Below, one piece after another: positions 17,876 to 26,252 of a DNA stretch of 64,000 nucleotides (the stretch's first letter is position 1; every line of letters begins with the position of its first letter). The translations under genes and the position numbers were made by a program. This DNA is from Arthrobacter alpinus (GTDB taxonomy: Bacteria; Actinomycetota; Actinomycetes; Actinomycetales; Micrococcaceae), in contig NZ_FNTV01000001.1 of the NCBI RefSeq assembly GCF_900105965.1, positions 3,844,001 to 3,908,000 on the forward strand. Direction: 5' to 3'. The notes below the pieces were generated by a model. The model had not been told where the DNA came from, did no database searches, and saw only the letters and a program-made list of their open reading frames with translations.

Positions 17876-18592
17876 ATGCGACTCATCTTGATCAGGCACG
17901 GACAAACACCTAACAATGTGCGAAGTCTTTTGGACACCGCCATTCCAGGACCCGGGTTGACTCCCCTGGGGCAGTTGCAGGCGGCTGCAGTCCCCGGCGC
18001 GTTGGCCGGTCAGGACATCGAGTCGCTCTACATCTCGAACCTGACCCGTACGGCACTAACGGCCGCGCCACTGGCCGCGGATCGTGGCCTTGAACCGCTG
18101 GTCAGGGACGGCCTGCGAGAGATCAGCGCCGGCAGCCTTGAAATGAAGGGTGACCGGGCGTCGATTGAGGCGTATCTTCACGCTGTGAAGTCGTGGCTCA
18201 GCGGGGACCTGTCCGTGCGCATGCCCGGCGCCGATTCCGGATATGAGGTGCTGGAACGCTTTGACGCAGTGGTTGAAGAAGCTGCCTCAAAGGAATCCGC
18301 AGCAATTGTCAGCCACGGCGCCATGATCCGTTTCTGGGCAGGACACCGCGGAGCCAACATCGATTGGTCGGATGCCAAGTACCACGATCTCTCCAACACC
18401 GGCATTGTCATGATGGACGGCGAGCCTACGGGTAGCGACGCCCCGGGCGGGTGGCAGATCCACTCCTGGCAGGGCGCCCCTGCCGGCGGGTTGAGTGGGC
18501 TGGACGCCGACGGGCCCACAGCGGAAATCACCACTGAAGAAAACGGCGCTGCACAGGTCAGCGCCGGCTCCAGCAGGAATCACGACCATTAA
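17876..18592 (+). CDS. Histidine phosphatase family protein (phosphoglycerate mutase-like)
   Basis: 238 residues from ATG 17876 (an upstream in-frame GTG at 17858 is less likely). The catalytic RHG sits in LILIRHGQTPNN, the second active-site histidine in IVSHGAMIRFW, and SNLTRTALTAAPLA forms the expected arginine loop. Such proteins dephosphorylate small metabolites or sugars; the absence of the cofactor-dependent mutase insertion makes a mutase unlikely. The C-terminal 50 residues are Ser/Gly/Glu-rich and may be disordered. The stop is close to the sensor kinase gene, suggesting one transcript. Confidence 0.9.
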   Translation: MRLILIRHGQTPNNVRSLLDTAIPGPGLTPLGQLQAAAVPGALAGQDIESLYISNLTRTALTAAPLAADRGLEPLVRDGLREISAGSLEMKGDRASIEAYLHAVKSWLSGDLSVRMPGADSGYEVLERFDAVVEEAASKESAAIVSHGAMIRFWAGHRGANIDWSDAKYHDLSNTGIVMMDGEPTGSDAPGGWQIHSWQGAPAGGLSGLDADGPTAEITTEENGAAQVSAGSSRNHDH

Positions 18593-18686
18593 GAATCGTC
18601 CACTCCCAGGCGGACCGGAGACATCCGCCGCAACAGCTGGATCGGCGCACGCCCAGACACCCTTTAGCACGGTGAATTTGTGGCGG

Positions 18687-19928
18687 ATGAAAGGCATCAG
18701 CTGGGTGTGGCTGGGTACAGCCGCCGGTTGCATTGCGCTCCTTGCCGTGGGGGCGCCGCTGAACATGAGCCTGTACCAAATGGCACTGCCCTTTGCGCTG
18801 GGGCTGGCCATTTTGCATGCGGCCGCACTGGGCCTCACCGCCGCCCGTCCCTTGGCCGGCGTCTTGGTGTCCTTGATTCCGATGATCGTGTTGCCTTTGG
18901 TTTCAGACCCTGTGGGGGCTGCGCCGATGCCTTTCAGTGTGGTTGCCATCATCACGCAGGTTTTGGTGATCTGTGTGGCCGGGTTGCGTGCCTATTGGAT
19001 GGTTCCGGCCGCTGCGTGGCTTGCAAGCGTCATCATTGGGGTTTCCCTGAATTACGTGACCATGCCGCACGGGCAGAGCGAAGGCGCCCAGAATAACGTG
19101 GTCATCTTTGCCGCGGTATCCGGGGGGCTCATGGTGGCCGCCGTGGTTGCTCAACAGTGGCAGCATATGCGCACAGAGCTCGCCGCCGAGCGCACAGTCA
19201 GCGCCGAGGAGCAGTCCAGGCGGCGGCTGGCCGAGGAACGCACACGCATTGCCCGTGAGCTTCATGACGTGGTGGCCCACGGGATGTCCGTGGTGGTGGT
19301 TCAGGCAACCACCGCCAGCTACAGGCACCCTGGGCTTAGCGAGGAGCTGAAGAAAGAGTTTGATGACATTGCCGCGAACTCGCGCCGTGCCATGACTGAG
19401 ATGCGCAGCATGCTTGGCTCCCTCCGCAACGCGGACGCGGGGCGTCAACTGGGCCCCCAACCAACACTCGAGGACCTGCCCCAACTCCTTGCCTCGGCTC
19501 GCTCAGCCGGGGTGAATATTCCCGAACCCACGTTGTCCGGAGTGGAGCGTGAGGACATTAGTGAAGTCATTGCCTTGACCGCCTACCGCATTGTGCAGGA
19601 GGCGCTCAGCAATGTCATTCGGCATGCCCCCGGAGCAACCGTGAACGTGGATTTCACGGTGTCCGGTGGCAATCTGCGTGTCCAAGTAGTCAACTCCAGT
19701 TCCGACGTGGGTGCGCTGATGGCCCAGCTGGATAAGGGAGCGCACGTGGGGCAGGGTCTCATTGGCATGCGCGAACGCGCGGCCATCGTGGGTGGATCGG
19801 TGACCTGCATTCCAACGCTCGACGGCGGATTCTCGGTCTCAGCCCTGCTGCCGCTGGGTGCCAGCAAGAGTGCCGCGGGAAAATCAGGAACCACGAGCAA
19901 CAACAACGAGGGACGTGCCCAAGCATGA
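18687..19928 (+). CDS. NarL-type sensor histidine kinase (HisKA_3)
   Basis: 413 residues from ATG 18687; GTG 18672 and TTG 18678 are alternatives and no clear ribosome site decides. Five or six membrane helices (residues 5-155) precede a coiled linker (160-185) and a HisKA_3 box ELHDVVAHGMSV with phospho-His193. The ATPase domain carries GQGLIGMRERA near the C-terminus. The kinase autophosphorylates and passes phosphate to the response regulator whose ATG overlaps its stop. The membrane part has no sizeable extracellular loop, so it may sense membrane state or an intramembrane ligand. It resembles DesK/LiaS-like actinobacterial kinases. Confidence 0.92.
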   Translation: MKGISWVWLGTAAGCIALLAVGAPLNMSLYQMALPFALGLAILHAAALGLTAARPLAGVLVSLIPMIVLPLVSDPVGAAPMPFSVVAIITQVLVICVAGLRAYWMVPAAAWLASVIIGVSLNYVTMPHGQSEGAQNNVVIFAAVSGGLMVAAVVAQQWQHMRTELAAERTVSAEEQSRRRLAEERTRIARELHDVVAHGMSVVVVQATTASYRHPGLSEELKKEFDDIAANSRRAMTEMRSMLGSLRNADAGRQLGPQPTLEDLPQLLASARSAGVNIPEPTLSGVEREDISEVIALTAYRIVQEALSNVIRHAPGATVNVDFTVSGGNLRVQVVNSSSDVGALMAQLDKGAHVGQGLIGMRERAAIVGGSVTCIPTLDGGFSVSALLPLGASKSAAGKSGTTSNNNEGRAQA

Positions 19929-20593
19929 GTATTCGAGTGCTGGTCGTAGACGATCAGGCGATGGTGCGAGAAGGATTTGCTGCCTTGCTTGGCGCCCAGG
20001 AAGATATCGAAGTTGTGGGGCAGGCTGAGAACGGTGCCGTTGCGGTGGAACTGGCCGCCGCCCATCGCCCGGACGTGGTCTTGATGGATGTGCGCATGCC
20101 TGTCATGGACGGGTTGGAGGCGGCCCGGCAAATTCTTGCTGATGCACCCGGCCCGGACTCCACACACGTTTTGATGCTGACAACTTTTGACGTCGATGAC
20201 TATGTTTACGATGCCCTGAGAATTGGTGCGAGCGGATTCCTGCTCAAGGACGCGCTTGCTGATGAATTGGTCGCGGCTGTGCGGATCGTAGCCTCCGGTG
20301 AGGCGCTGCTGGCACCCTCCGTGACGAAGCGGATGATCGAGCAATTCGCGGTATCGCGGGCCAGGCCGGCGCTTTCGCGTGACCGGCTTGCCGGGCTCAC
20401 CGACCGTGAACTGGAGGTGATGACCTTGATTGGCAGAGGACACTCCAACCAGGAAATCGCGGCCCAACTCTTCATTGCCCAGCAAACCGTCAAAACCCAT
20501 GTCAGCAAGATTCTGGCCAAGCTGGAACTGCGCGATCGAGTTCAGGCCGTGGTCTTGGCGTATGACACGGGATTGGTTGAACCCGGTAGCTGA
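19925..20593 (+). CDS. NarL/LuxR-family response regulator
   Basis: 222 residues. A receiver domain with acidic pair Asp9-Asp10 and phospho-acceptor Asp55 (VVLMDVRMP), a switch Thr in LMLTTFD and Lys in FLLKD is followed by a LuxR HTH (LTDRELEVMTLIGRGHSNQEIA...TVKTHVSKIL). Its ATG overlaps the kinase TGA by 4 bp, so the two are translationally coupled partners. No target gene next door is evident; the following gene is on the opposite strand. Confidence 0.95.
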   Translation: MSIRVLVVDDQAMVREGFAALLGAQEDIEVVGQAENGAVAVELAAAHRPDVVLMDVRMPVMDGLEAARQILADAPGPDSTHVLMLTTFDVDDYVYDALRIGASGFLLKDALADELVAAVRIVASGEALLAPSVTKRMIEQFAVSRARPALSRDRLAGLTDRELEVMTLIGRGHSNQEIAAQLFIAQQTVKTHVSKILAKLELRDRVQAVVLAYDTGLVEPGS

Positions 20594-20607
20594 CATTAAA
20601 CGCTGAT

Positions 20608-20669
20608 GGGGGAGGTGTTGGGATTCGCGCCTGGCTGACCAGATGCGACTCCCAACAACCACCCCCCCC
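20608..20669. terminator. Bidirectional terminator between convergent genes
   Basis: An imperfect stem (20608-20623 with 20650-20669, with a perfect GTTGGGA/TCCCAAC core next to the loop) lies between the response regulator and VOC gene, which converge. Confidence 0.5.
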
Positions 20670-20688
20670 GCAGCCACGATGCTGTCGG

Positions 20689-21465
20689 CTAGGCTGGCGG
20701 CTGGACCAGCTTGAACATGGCGCCCGTGCAATCGGTCAGCCCGGCAATGCGGCCGTAGGGCGAATCTTCGGCGGCGTTGATGACCGTGGCACCCAAGGTG
20801 AGTGCTTTCGCAACGGTGGCATCGACGTCGTCCGTCTGGAAGTAGATCTGCCAGCTGGAGGGGACCTCGTCAGGCAGGAACGCTGCGGCATCCATGATGC
20901 CTGCCAGCTCCTTGTCGCCATCGATAAGGTTCGTGTAACGGAACTCGGGGGAATCGCTCATGACCGAGGTTTGCAGGCCAAAAACGTTCTTGTAGAAGTC
21001 AACCGTGGCGGGGTAGTTCTTGCTGTGGAGCTCGTGCCAAGCGGCTGCTCCCGCCTCCTCGTGGGCCTGAAAACCTGTGTGCCCGCCAAATTCCCACATG
21101 CCAATGGACGCTCCGCCGGGATCGCCAATCATGGCCATCTTGCCCTGCTCCGGAACGTCCATGGGCTCCATGTAGGGGATGGCGCCAGCATTCTTGGCCG
21201 TGTCCATGGTGCTTTCAATGTCATCCACGCGCAGGTACGTCGACCACATGTCCGGGTAACCCTCACCGTCCGTCTGGCTCTGCATGAGCCCGGCCACGGA
21301 CTTTCCGTCCTTGTACGCCATGGTGTAGCCGCCGTACTTTTCTGCGTCACCTGCCTCATAGCTCCAACCAAACAAGGCAGCATAAAACTCTTGCGACCTG
21401 GCCATGTCCGAGGTCATCAAATCGATCCAGCACGGGGCACCTGCGGGAATTCCCTGAGGGTTCAT
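20689..21465 (-). CDS. VOC family protein with two glyoxalase-like domains
   Basis: 258 residues forming two similar halves (about 10-120 and 135-255). Each has the vicinal-oxygen-chelate opening: CWIDLMTSDMARSQEFYAALFGW and WHELHSKNYPATVDFYKNVFGL. The family includes glyoxalase I, extradiol dioxygenases and antibiotic-binding proteins. Similar two-domain actinobacterial proteins are often named after hydroxylase CFP32, without proven function. The metal ligands are not fully conserved by eye. It stands alone between two terminators. Confidence 0.87.
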   Translation of the reverse strand: MNPQGIPAGAPCWIDLMTSDMARSQEFYAALFGWSYEAGDAEKYGGYTMAYKDGKSVAGLMQSQTDGEGYPDMWSTYLRVDDIESTMDTAKNAGAIPYMEPMDVPEQGKMAMIGDPGGASIGMWEFGGHTGFQAHEEAGAAAWHELHSKNYPATVDFYKNVFGLQTSVMSDSPEFRYTNLIDGDKELAGIMDAAAFLPDEVPSSWQIYFQTDDVDATVAKALTLGATVINAAEDSPYGRIAGLTDCTGAMFKLVQPPA

Positions 21466-21576
21466 TGCGGCTCCAAACTACGCTCAAGTGGGGGAAGAAG
21501 TCATGCGGACAATGATCTTCGGCATATTTCTTCGGGCAAGGGAAGACTATGCCCCACACGGGGCCGCGGGCAATAG

Positions 21577-21643
21577 CAAAAAGCGCCTGCCACAAGGAAC
21601 CGGCGCCCCTCCTGGGGTGTGATTGCATGGCAGGCGCTTTTTG
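21577..21643. terminator. Terminator hairpin downstream of yajQ
   Basis: Perfect 16-bp inverted repeat (21577-21592 with 21628-21643), with A5 and T5 tracts at the stem base and a 35-nt GC-rich loop, directly after the YajQ stop on the minus strand. The A/T tracts allow termination in both directions. Confidence 0.7.
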
Positions 21644-21653
21644 GGTGTTGCTG

Positions 21654-22142
21654 TTAGCGCATGTTGACGAACTGCAGGTCCGCATCCTCAAACTTGCGCA
21701 GGAGCCCCATGACTTCCTGGAGATCGTCACGGCTCTTGGAACTGACGCGGAGTTCGTCGCCCTGGATGGTTGACTTGACGCCCTTGGGGCCCTCATCACG
21801 GATCAACTTGTTGATCTTCTTGGCGATGTCTTGGGCGATGCCCTCAACGATCTCGGCTTCCAGGCGGTACTCCTTGCCTGAGGCGTAGGGCTCGCCGGCG
21901 TCCAAGGACTTCAGGGAGATGCCGCGCTTGATCAGCTTGGACTCGAAGACGTCCATGATGGCCATGACGCGTTCTTCGGAGTTGGCCTTGATCAGGATCT
22001 TCTCGCCGCTGAAATCGATCTCGGCGCCAACACCCTTGAAGTCGTAGCGCTGGACTACTTCCTTCTGGGCCTGGTGCAGGGCGTTGGCAACCTCTTGCTT
22101 GTCGACCTTGCTGACGACGTCGAACGTTGATTCACTAGCCAT
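21654..22142 (-). CDS. yajQ: YajQ/DUF520 family nucleotide-binding protein
   Basis: 162 residues, exactly the family length. The start MASESTFDVVSKVDKQEV, the RYDFKG motif and the C-terminal QGDELRVSSKSRDDLQ are diagnostic. YajQ has two ferredoxin-like folds that bind nucleotides; members bind cyclic di-GMP in Xanthomonas and Pseudomonas, where they act as transcription co-factors. Whether this actinobacterial copy binds cyclic di-GMP is unknown. ATG 22142 is preferred over an upstream frame extension because GGAGG lies 5 nt ahead. Confidence 0.95.
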   Translation of the reverse strand: MASESTFDVVSKVDKQEVANALHQAQKEVVQRYDFKGVGAEIDFSGEKILIKANSEERVMAIMDVFESKLIKRGISLKSLDAGEPYASGKEYRLEAEIVEGIAQDIAKKINKLIRDEGPKGVKSTIQGDELRVSSKSRDDLQEVMGLLRKFEDADLQFVNMR

Positions 22143-22340
22143 GGTTTCCTCCACATGTTCACAAAAAATAATTGGTTGATTTGCCACCAAGCTTAGCGCC
22201 CGGGGGCCCCTCTCGGGAGCGGGTGGGGAGAAGCGAGGTTTGGGAGGTGCTCACAGACTCTTCAAAGGAATCCATGGGGGAGTGCACATCTGAGCCGGGC
22301 AGAGTAGTTGGTGATGAAACAAAGTGCATCAGGAGGACGC

Positions 22341-22652
22341 ATGAGCCAGGACAAAAGCACCGACCCCATACCTGCCACTCGGAGCAGGGTTGCCAAGAAG
22401 ACCGTGGGAACCACCATGGCTGCCGTCACTTTGGCGGCTGCAGCGGTCCTGGCCGGTCCGGGAATTGCCGGAGCCTCGGCGTCGAGCCTTGATCCGGACA
22501 GCATCATCGGGTCACCGCCCAACTCCGCCTCGAGCAGGATCGCCGGTGTTCAGCAGGACCTGGACCGCGCCGTGGCCTTGCACCAGGTCACCGCTGAGCA
22601 GGCAGCCTTCCTGCAGCGGCAATTGGTCAAGAGAATTCAGGATGGCGTGTAG
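22341..22652 (+). CDS. Small exported hypothetical protein
   Basis: 103 residues starting at ATG 22341, which has a strong AGGAGG ribosome site. A basic N-region (RSRVAKK) and a long Ala/Val/Leu core (about residues 25-45) ending IAGASA make a signal peptide. The mature part is only about 55 residues and contains a helix DLDRAVALHQVTAEQAAFLQRQL, a pattern resembling short helical repeats in exported actinobacterial proteins that often sit near metal or envelope-stress genes. No catalytic motif. Function unknown. It is just upstream of the tRNA gene. Confidence 0.7.
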   Translation: MSQDKSTDPIPATRSRVAKKTVGTTMAAVTLAAAAVLAGPGIAGASASSLDPDSIIGSPPNSASSRIAGVQQDLDRAVALHQVTAEQAAFLQRQLVKRIQDGV

Positions 22653-22815
22653 TGCTCCACACACCTCATAAGGGCGGTTTCTAGGGGATTTCGTCGTTTT
22701 TTTGGACAGCCGGAGATCTCGATTCGATTATTGGGCAAATACCTTGTATTGTTTTAGTGCTTCCACTTCGTGGGGGCACAAGCCAGGGCTGATGATATCG
22801 GCAATGGCAGGCCAT

Positions 22816-22897
22816 GGCAGATTACCCGAGCGGCCAAAGGGGGCTGACTGTAAATCAGCTGGCAACGCCTTCACTGGTTCGAATCCAGTATCTGCCA
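22816..22897 (+). tRNA. tRNA-Tyr (anticodon GTA)
   Basis: 82 nt with a perfect 7-bp acceptor stem (22816-22822 with 22890-22896) and discriminator A at 22897. The anticodon stem GCTGA/TCAGC encloses CTGTAAA with anticodon GTA at 22850-22852. A long variable arm and a GGTTCGAATCC T-arm are present, as expected for bacterial class II tRNA-Tyr. CCA is not encoded. A terminator follows 11 nt later. Confidence 0.97.
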
Positions 22898-22908
22898 CAC
22901 TCGGGAAA

Positions 22909-22948
22909 CCCGGGACCAAGCACCTAGTGCTTTGGTTCCGGGTTTTTT
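22909..22948 (+). terminator. Rho-independent terminator after tRNA-Tyr
   Basis: GC-rich hairpin starting CCCGGGACC and ending GGTTCCGGG, followed by a T6 run at 22943-22948; a textbook intrinsic terminator. Confidence 0.9.
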
Positions 22949-22994
22949 GTTGCCCGGGTGTTTGGAGGGACGTGCGGCAAACTACAGTTAAGGT

Positions 22995-23657
22995 ATGGAA
23001 TACGTCGTGCCCCTGATTATTGTGCTGGTCATCGTCATTGCCGTGGTCGTTGGCTCCAAGGTCCTCAAACGGCGCAGCCGGCCCGTGCAGGAATCGGGGC
23101 TCGGCGCGGACGGCCTGGGGCACAAACAGGCTAAGGGAAACCGCGAAATTTCCCGCGAAAATGCCGAGGCGGCCAGTGCCCGGCTGAATCCGGTGACACA
23201 CCAGCGCGTTTACTCCATGATTGCCCAACGCCAGGTGCTCAACGCGGTGAAGGAATACCGTTCGGCGACGGGCATGAGTTTGGGGGATTCGGCGGCAGCT
23301 GTTGCAGCTCTGGCCCAGTTCCCGCAGCCCACCCCTGAGGCGAAGCCGGCCCCGGTCATCAAAGAGGGGCCGTTGACAGTTGATGACATCATCAAGGCGG
23401 CGCCGGAGGAAGTAAAACCGGAGCCTGCTGTCCGGAACACGGTGCCCAGCGCCTATCGCTACCGCGCCATCGTGTCCCAAGGTGGTGACGTTCGCGAGGT
23501 TGCCAGCACGCGGCTGAACGAACAGATTTTCCGGCAGATCCGTGATCTGGCCCAGTCCGGAAATTACGACGGCGCGGCTCGCCTCTTGCGCAGCCACGCC
23601 GACATTGGCGAGGGCGAAGCGCGGGAATTCGTCTCGATGATTGGCCCCGAAGACTAG
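22995..23657 (+). CDS. Membrane-anchored protein with ribosomal L7/L12 C-terminal-like segments
   Basis: 220 residues. One N-terminal helix (residues 4-22) is followed by RRSRR, giving a type Ib topology with the rest in the cytoplasm. Two segments, near residues 73-110 (VLNAVKEYRSATGMSLGDSA) and 180-215 (AARLLRSHADIGEGEAREFV), follow the pattern of the L7/L12 C-terminal domain helix (K-x2-R-x2-TG-x2-L-x2-A). Between them is a Pro/Lys-rich linker. L7/L12-like proteins outside the ribosome are common in actinobacteria but functionally uncharacterised. It lies directly after tRNA-Tyr with its own start. Confidence 0.7.
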   Translation: MEYVVPLIIVLVIVIAVVVGSKVLKRRSRPVQESGLGADGLGHKQAKGNREISRENAEAASARLNPVTHQRVYSMIAQRQVLNAVKEYRSATGMSLGDSAAAVAALAQFPQPTPEAKPAPVIKEGPLTVDDIIKAAPEEVKPEPAVRNTVPSAYRYRAIVSQGGDVREVASTRLNEQIFRQIRDLAQSGNYDGAARLLRSHADIGEGEAREFVSMIGPED

Positions 23658-23672
23658 GCTCCGAAATGCAAC

Positions 23673-23712
23673 AAGAAGTGCCCGGCTCCCGCGAAGGGAC
23701 CGGGCAATTCTT
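23673..23712. terminator. Terminator hairpin between convergent genes
   Basis: Imperfect stem AAGAAGTGCCCGG.../...CCGGGCAATTCTT with loop GCGA. It lies 16 nt after the membrane-anchored protein stop and 19 nt from the stop of the opposing small gene. Confidence 0.65.
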
Positions 23713-23730
23713 ATTGCGTGAGCGTGTCTG

Positions 23731-23967
23731 TTACGAAGCGTCTTGGTCCAGGACGAAGCCGTCCTGATGGTGGATCAGCTGGCGTCCCATGCCTGAGTCG
23801 AGCTGAATCCACAGACACTGTCGGTCGTGGGAGAGTGTCTCCACACGGCCTTCCAAGCGCCAGCCGCGCTCATTGACCAGCGCCACGGGCTCGTCCCGGG
23901 CCATGACCGGCCAGACCTCATTGTTGTCGGGGTTGATGAAAGTGCGGTGGTGAATTCGGCGGGTCAT
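23731..23967 (-). CDS. Small hypothetical protein
   Basis: 78 residues from ATG 23967, chosen because AAGGAG lies 6 nt upstream; the longer frame start at 23991 lacks one. The sequence (TRRIHHRTFINPDNNEVWPV, a WRLEGRVETL strand and an acidic tail) has no motif I recognise and no signal peptide. It resembles small soluble beta-rich proteins conserved in Micrococcaceae, but that is only an impression. Confidence 0.6.
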   Translation of the reverse strand: MTRRIHHRTFINPDNNEVWPVMARDEPVALVNERGWRLEGRVETLSHDRQCLWIQLDSGMGRQLIHHQDGFVLDQDAS

Positions 23968-24194
23968 GGGTTCTCCTTGCGTGAAAGTCATCGCTGCTTC
24001 CTTAAAATTGAGTTAACACCGCCATCATGCGCTGGCCAGATTAACCAGCTGTGAACTTGGTGTGTCTTTCCGCCCAAAACCCCGTGAAACCGTCCATTAC
24101 CTGGGCGTCCCTTCCATCGCCTGCCAACCACCCCCGCTCACGCGCTGAGCGAAATGACTGGCCACGGTTCCTCCCGTTCACGTACCGTAGGAGC

Positions 24195-24575
24195 ATGGCT
24201 ACAGTTGAAATCACCACGGAATCCTTCGGCACCACCATCGAAGACAACGACATTGTGATCGTTGATTTTTGGGCTTCCTGGTGCCAGCCCTGCGTGCGCT
24301 TTGCACCCACCTTTGAGGCTGCCTCGCAAAAGCACGACGACATTGTCTTCGGCAAGGTTGATACCGAAGCACAGCAGCAGCTCGCCGCGGAAGCTAATAT
24401 CACCTCAATTCCCACGCTCATGGCGTTCCGCGAAAAGGTCCTGGTTTTCGCCCAGCCTGGCGCGCTCAATGGTACCCAGCTTGATTCCGTCATCGACGCC
24501 GTCAAGGCTCTGGACATGACGGAGGTCCATGCGGCCGTGGCTGCCAAGCAGGCCGAAAGCCCCGCCGCCGAGTAA
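24195..24575 (+). CDS. Thioredoxin family protein with WCQPC active site
   Basis: 126 residues from ATG 24195, preceded by TAGGAG. The thioredoxin fold is complete: VIVDFWASWCQPC with Cys30 and Cys33, cis-Pro in TSIPTLMAFR, and a C-terminal helix. The active site is Gln-Pro rather than the Gly-Pro of TrxA, which should shift redox potential. About 20 extra C-terminal residues (VHAAVAAKQAES...) extend past the normal fold. It is likely a cytoplasmic reductase or redox chaperone. A perfect terminator follows. Confidence 0.92.
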   Translation: MATVEITTESFGTTIEDNDIVIVDFWASWCQPCVRFAPTFEAASQKHDDIVFGKVDTEAQQQLAAEANITSIPTLMAFREKVLVFAQPGALNGTQLDSVIDAVKALDMTEVHAAVAAKQAESPAAE

Positions 24576-24591
24576 CTTCAAGAACTTAGAC

Positions 24592-24634
24592 AGTTGTGGC
24601 CCCCAAAAACGTAGCGTTTTTGGGGGCCACAACT
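24592..24634. terminator. Terminator, 20-bp perfect palindrome
   Basis: Perfect 20-bp inverted repeat (24592-24611 with 24615-24634) with the 3-nt loop TAG. It lies between the convergent thioredoxin and ABM genes, and its A5/T5 tracts sit next to the loop. Confidence 0.8.
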
Positions 24635-24651
24635 AGTGAATCTGTGAGTGC

Positions 24652-24930
24652 TTAGGACCGGTCCAGTTTGACGGGTTCTGCCAACAAGGCGCTCAAGGAC
24701 TCGTTGAGATCCTGTACGGCGATGCCCTTGCTGTGCTTGTCCAGGTCTTCCTCCGAAGCCCACTGCTCCGTCAGCACGATCTTTTCTTCCGATTCCTCGG
24801 TGATTTCATACTGGATGCAGCCGGTCTCTTCAACGACCTGCTCGACGGCAATGTCGAGGGCGAGCTTCACGCGGAAGAATTCGCCCTCATTGGGGATGAA
24901 TGTGGCCTGTAGGTTGATGATCTCGCTCAT
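24652..24930 (-). CDS. Putative quinol monooxygenase (ABM domain)
   Basis: 92 residues, one antibiotic-biosynthesis-monooxygenase dimeric alpha-beta barrel. The pattern FFRVKLALDIAVEQVVEETGCIQYEI...EKIVLTEQWASEEDLDKHSKG is characteristic of YgiN-like proteins, which oxidise quinols or remove reactive aldehydes without a cofactor. No pathway neighbours. It is separated from the polyol cluster by 86 nt and is transcribed in the same direction, so weak read-through from the cluster is possible. Confidence 0.85.
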   Translation of the reverse strand: MSEIINLQATFIPNEGEFFRVKLALDIAVEQVVEETGCIQYEITEESEEKIVLTEQWASEEDLDKHSKGIAVQDLNESLSALLAEPVKLDRS

Positions 24931-25016
24931 AACCCAAGCCTAGGGGATAGACAGCAACCCAGGAGAAGTCATTCCGCACTATGGGACCGGCCCCGAAAAT
25001 CTCGGGCCGGGCACAG

Positions 25017-25760
25017 CTAAATGCTGGAGTATCCGCCGTCGATCAAGATGTTTTCACCGGTGATCATGCCCGCGTCTTCGCCCGCCAAGTAGGCGATCAG
25101 CGAGGCCACTTCCTCCGGCTGCGCAAACCGGCCGGTGGGGATCTGCTTCTTCAGCGCCTCGCCTTTCTCGCCGGCCCAGGCCAGCTTCCCGAGCGGCGTC
25201 TCGACGACGGTTGGAGACACGGCGTTGACGGTGACGCCATGCGGTGCCCACTCCATGGAAAGGACCTTGGTCATGCCCACGATTCCGGCCTTGCTGGCGC
25301 AGTAGGCGACGTGTTCGTCCAAGCCGATCACGCTTGCCTGTGAGGCGAGGTTGATGATGCGGCCGTAGCCAGCCTTAGTCATGACCTTGCCGACGGCCTG
25401 CGCCATCTTGAAGCTGGCGCTCAGGTTCACGGCGAGCGTGGCTTCCCATTTTTGTTCGCTCAACTCAAGCGCCTTGTCCAGAAGGACAATGCCAGCAGAG
25501 TTCACCAGGATGTCCACTTTGCCCGCCGCGGCCACCACCTGGTCAACGATTTCGCCACTGGCGCCGGGCGCCGTCAGGTCCTTGGCAATGCCCTGATGCC
25601 CGCCGCCGGGGAACTTTGCGATCTCCGTATGAACTGAATCATTGAGGTCGACGCCGAACACGTGGGCGCCGCGGTCGGCAAAGTAGCGTGCCACGGAGTT
25701 TCCGATGCCACTGGCCGCTCCGGTGACAACAACTGTCCGTCCCTTAAAGTCGCTGCCCAC
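25017..25760 (-). CDS. dthD: SDR dehydrogenase, likely D-threitol dehydrogenase
   Basis: 247 residues, classical short-chain dehydrogenase: TGAASGIG cofactor motif (about residues 14-21), NSAG near 87, catalytic Ser in INLASQASV, and YCASK with Tyr and Lys. The Asp in FGVDLND after strand 2 predicts NAD over NADP. It is the last gene of the polyol operon, 2 nt after the isomerase stop. In mycobacteria a homologous SDR (DthD) oxidises D-threitol to D-erythrulose, the substrate expected for the kinase upstream. Specificity is inferred from operon context; other polyols such as xylitol or arabitol are possible. Confidence 0.82.
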   Translation of the reverse strand: MGSDFKGRTVVVTGAASGIGNSVARYFADRGAHVFGVDLNDSVHTEIAKFPGGGHQGIAKDLTAPGASGEIVDQVVAAAGKVDILVNSAGIVLLDKALELSEQKWEATLAVNLSASFKMAQAVGKVMTKAGYGRIINLASQASVIGLDEHVAYCASKAGIVGMTKVLSMEWAPHGVTVNAVSPTVVETPLGKLAWAGEKGEALKKQIPTGRFAQPEEVASLIAYLAGEDAGMITGENILIDGGYSSI

Positions 25761-25762
25761 GC

Positions 25763-26221
25763 CTACGCCTCGTATCCGCTGATGGCGCAGACCTTTTCGG
25801 CCGAGGCGCTGGCCTCATCGAAGGTGTATGCCAGCCATTCGCCAGCCAGTCGGCGGGCAAGCTCCACCCCGATGACACGTTGGCCCATGCACAGGACCTG
25901 GGCGTTGTTGCTCAGAACTGAGCGCTCCACGGAGAACGAGTCATGTGCCGTGACGGCGCGGATGCCCTTGACCTTGTTGGCGGCAATGGCAACGCCGAGG
26001 CCGGTTCCGCAGAACAGGATGGCCCTGTCTGCGGATCCGTCGGCAACAAGCTTCGCGGCGTTGACTGCAATGTGGGGATACGCGGTCGTGTCGTTTGGGT
26101 CCACGCCCACATCAATGACTTCGCCGACGAGGCCATTGGCGGCCAGGTCTTTCTTGAGGATTTCCTTGTATTCCACACCGGCTTCGTCGCAGCCGATGAC
26201 TACACGCAATTTCTGGTTCAT
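25763..26221 (-). CDS. derI: RpiB/LacA-type sugar-phosphate isomerase, likely D-erythrulose-4-phosphate isomerase
   Basis: 152 residues from ATG 26221 (AAGGA ribosome site); the frame opens 39 codons earlier without support. RpiB motifs are GCDEAG (residues 10-15, Asp12) and FCGTGLG with catalytic Cys71, plus a His in [11 protein letters not shown]. RpiB-type enzymes interconvert aldose and ketose phosphates. In the mycobacterial threitol/erythritol route DerI, of this family, turns D-erythrulose 4-phosphate into D-erythrose 4-phosphate. The genes before (kinase) and after (dehydrogenase) support that role over housekeeping ribose-5-phosphate isomerase. Confidence 0.82.
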   Translation of the reverse strand: MNQKLRVVIGCDEAGVEYKEILKKDLAANGLVGEVIDVGVDPNDTTAYPHIAVNAAKLVADGSADRAILFCGTGLGVAIAANKVKGIRAVTAHDSFSVERSVLSNNAQVLCMGQRVIGVELARRLAGEWLAYTFDEASASAEKVCAISGYEA

Positions 26222-26252
26222 GGTTGATTCCTTACCTGGGAGGTTCAAAAGA

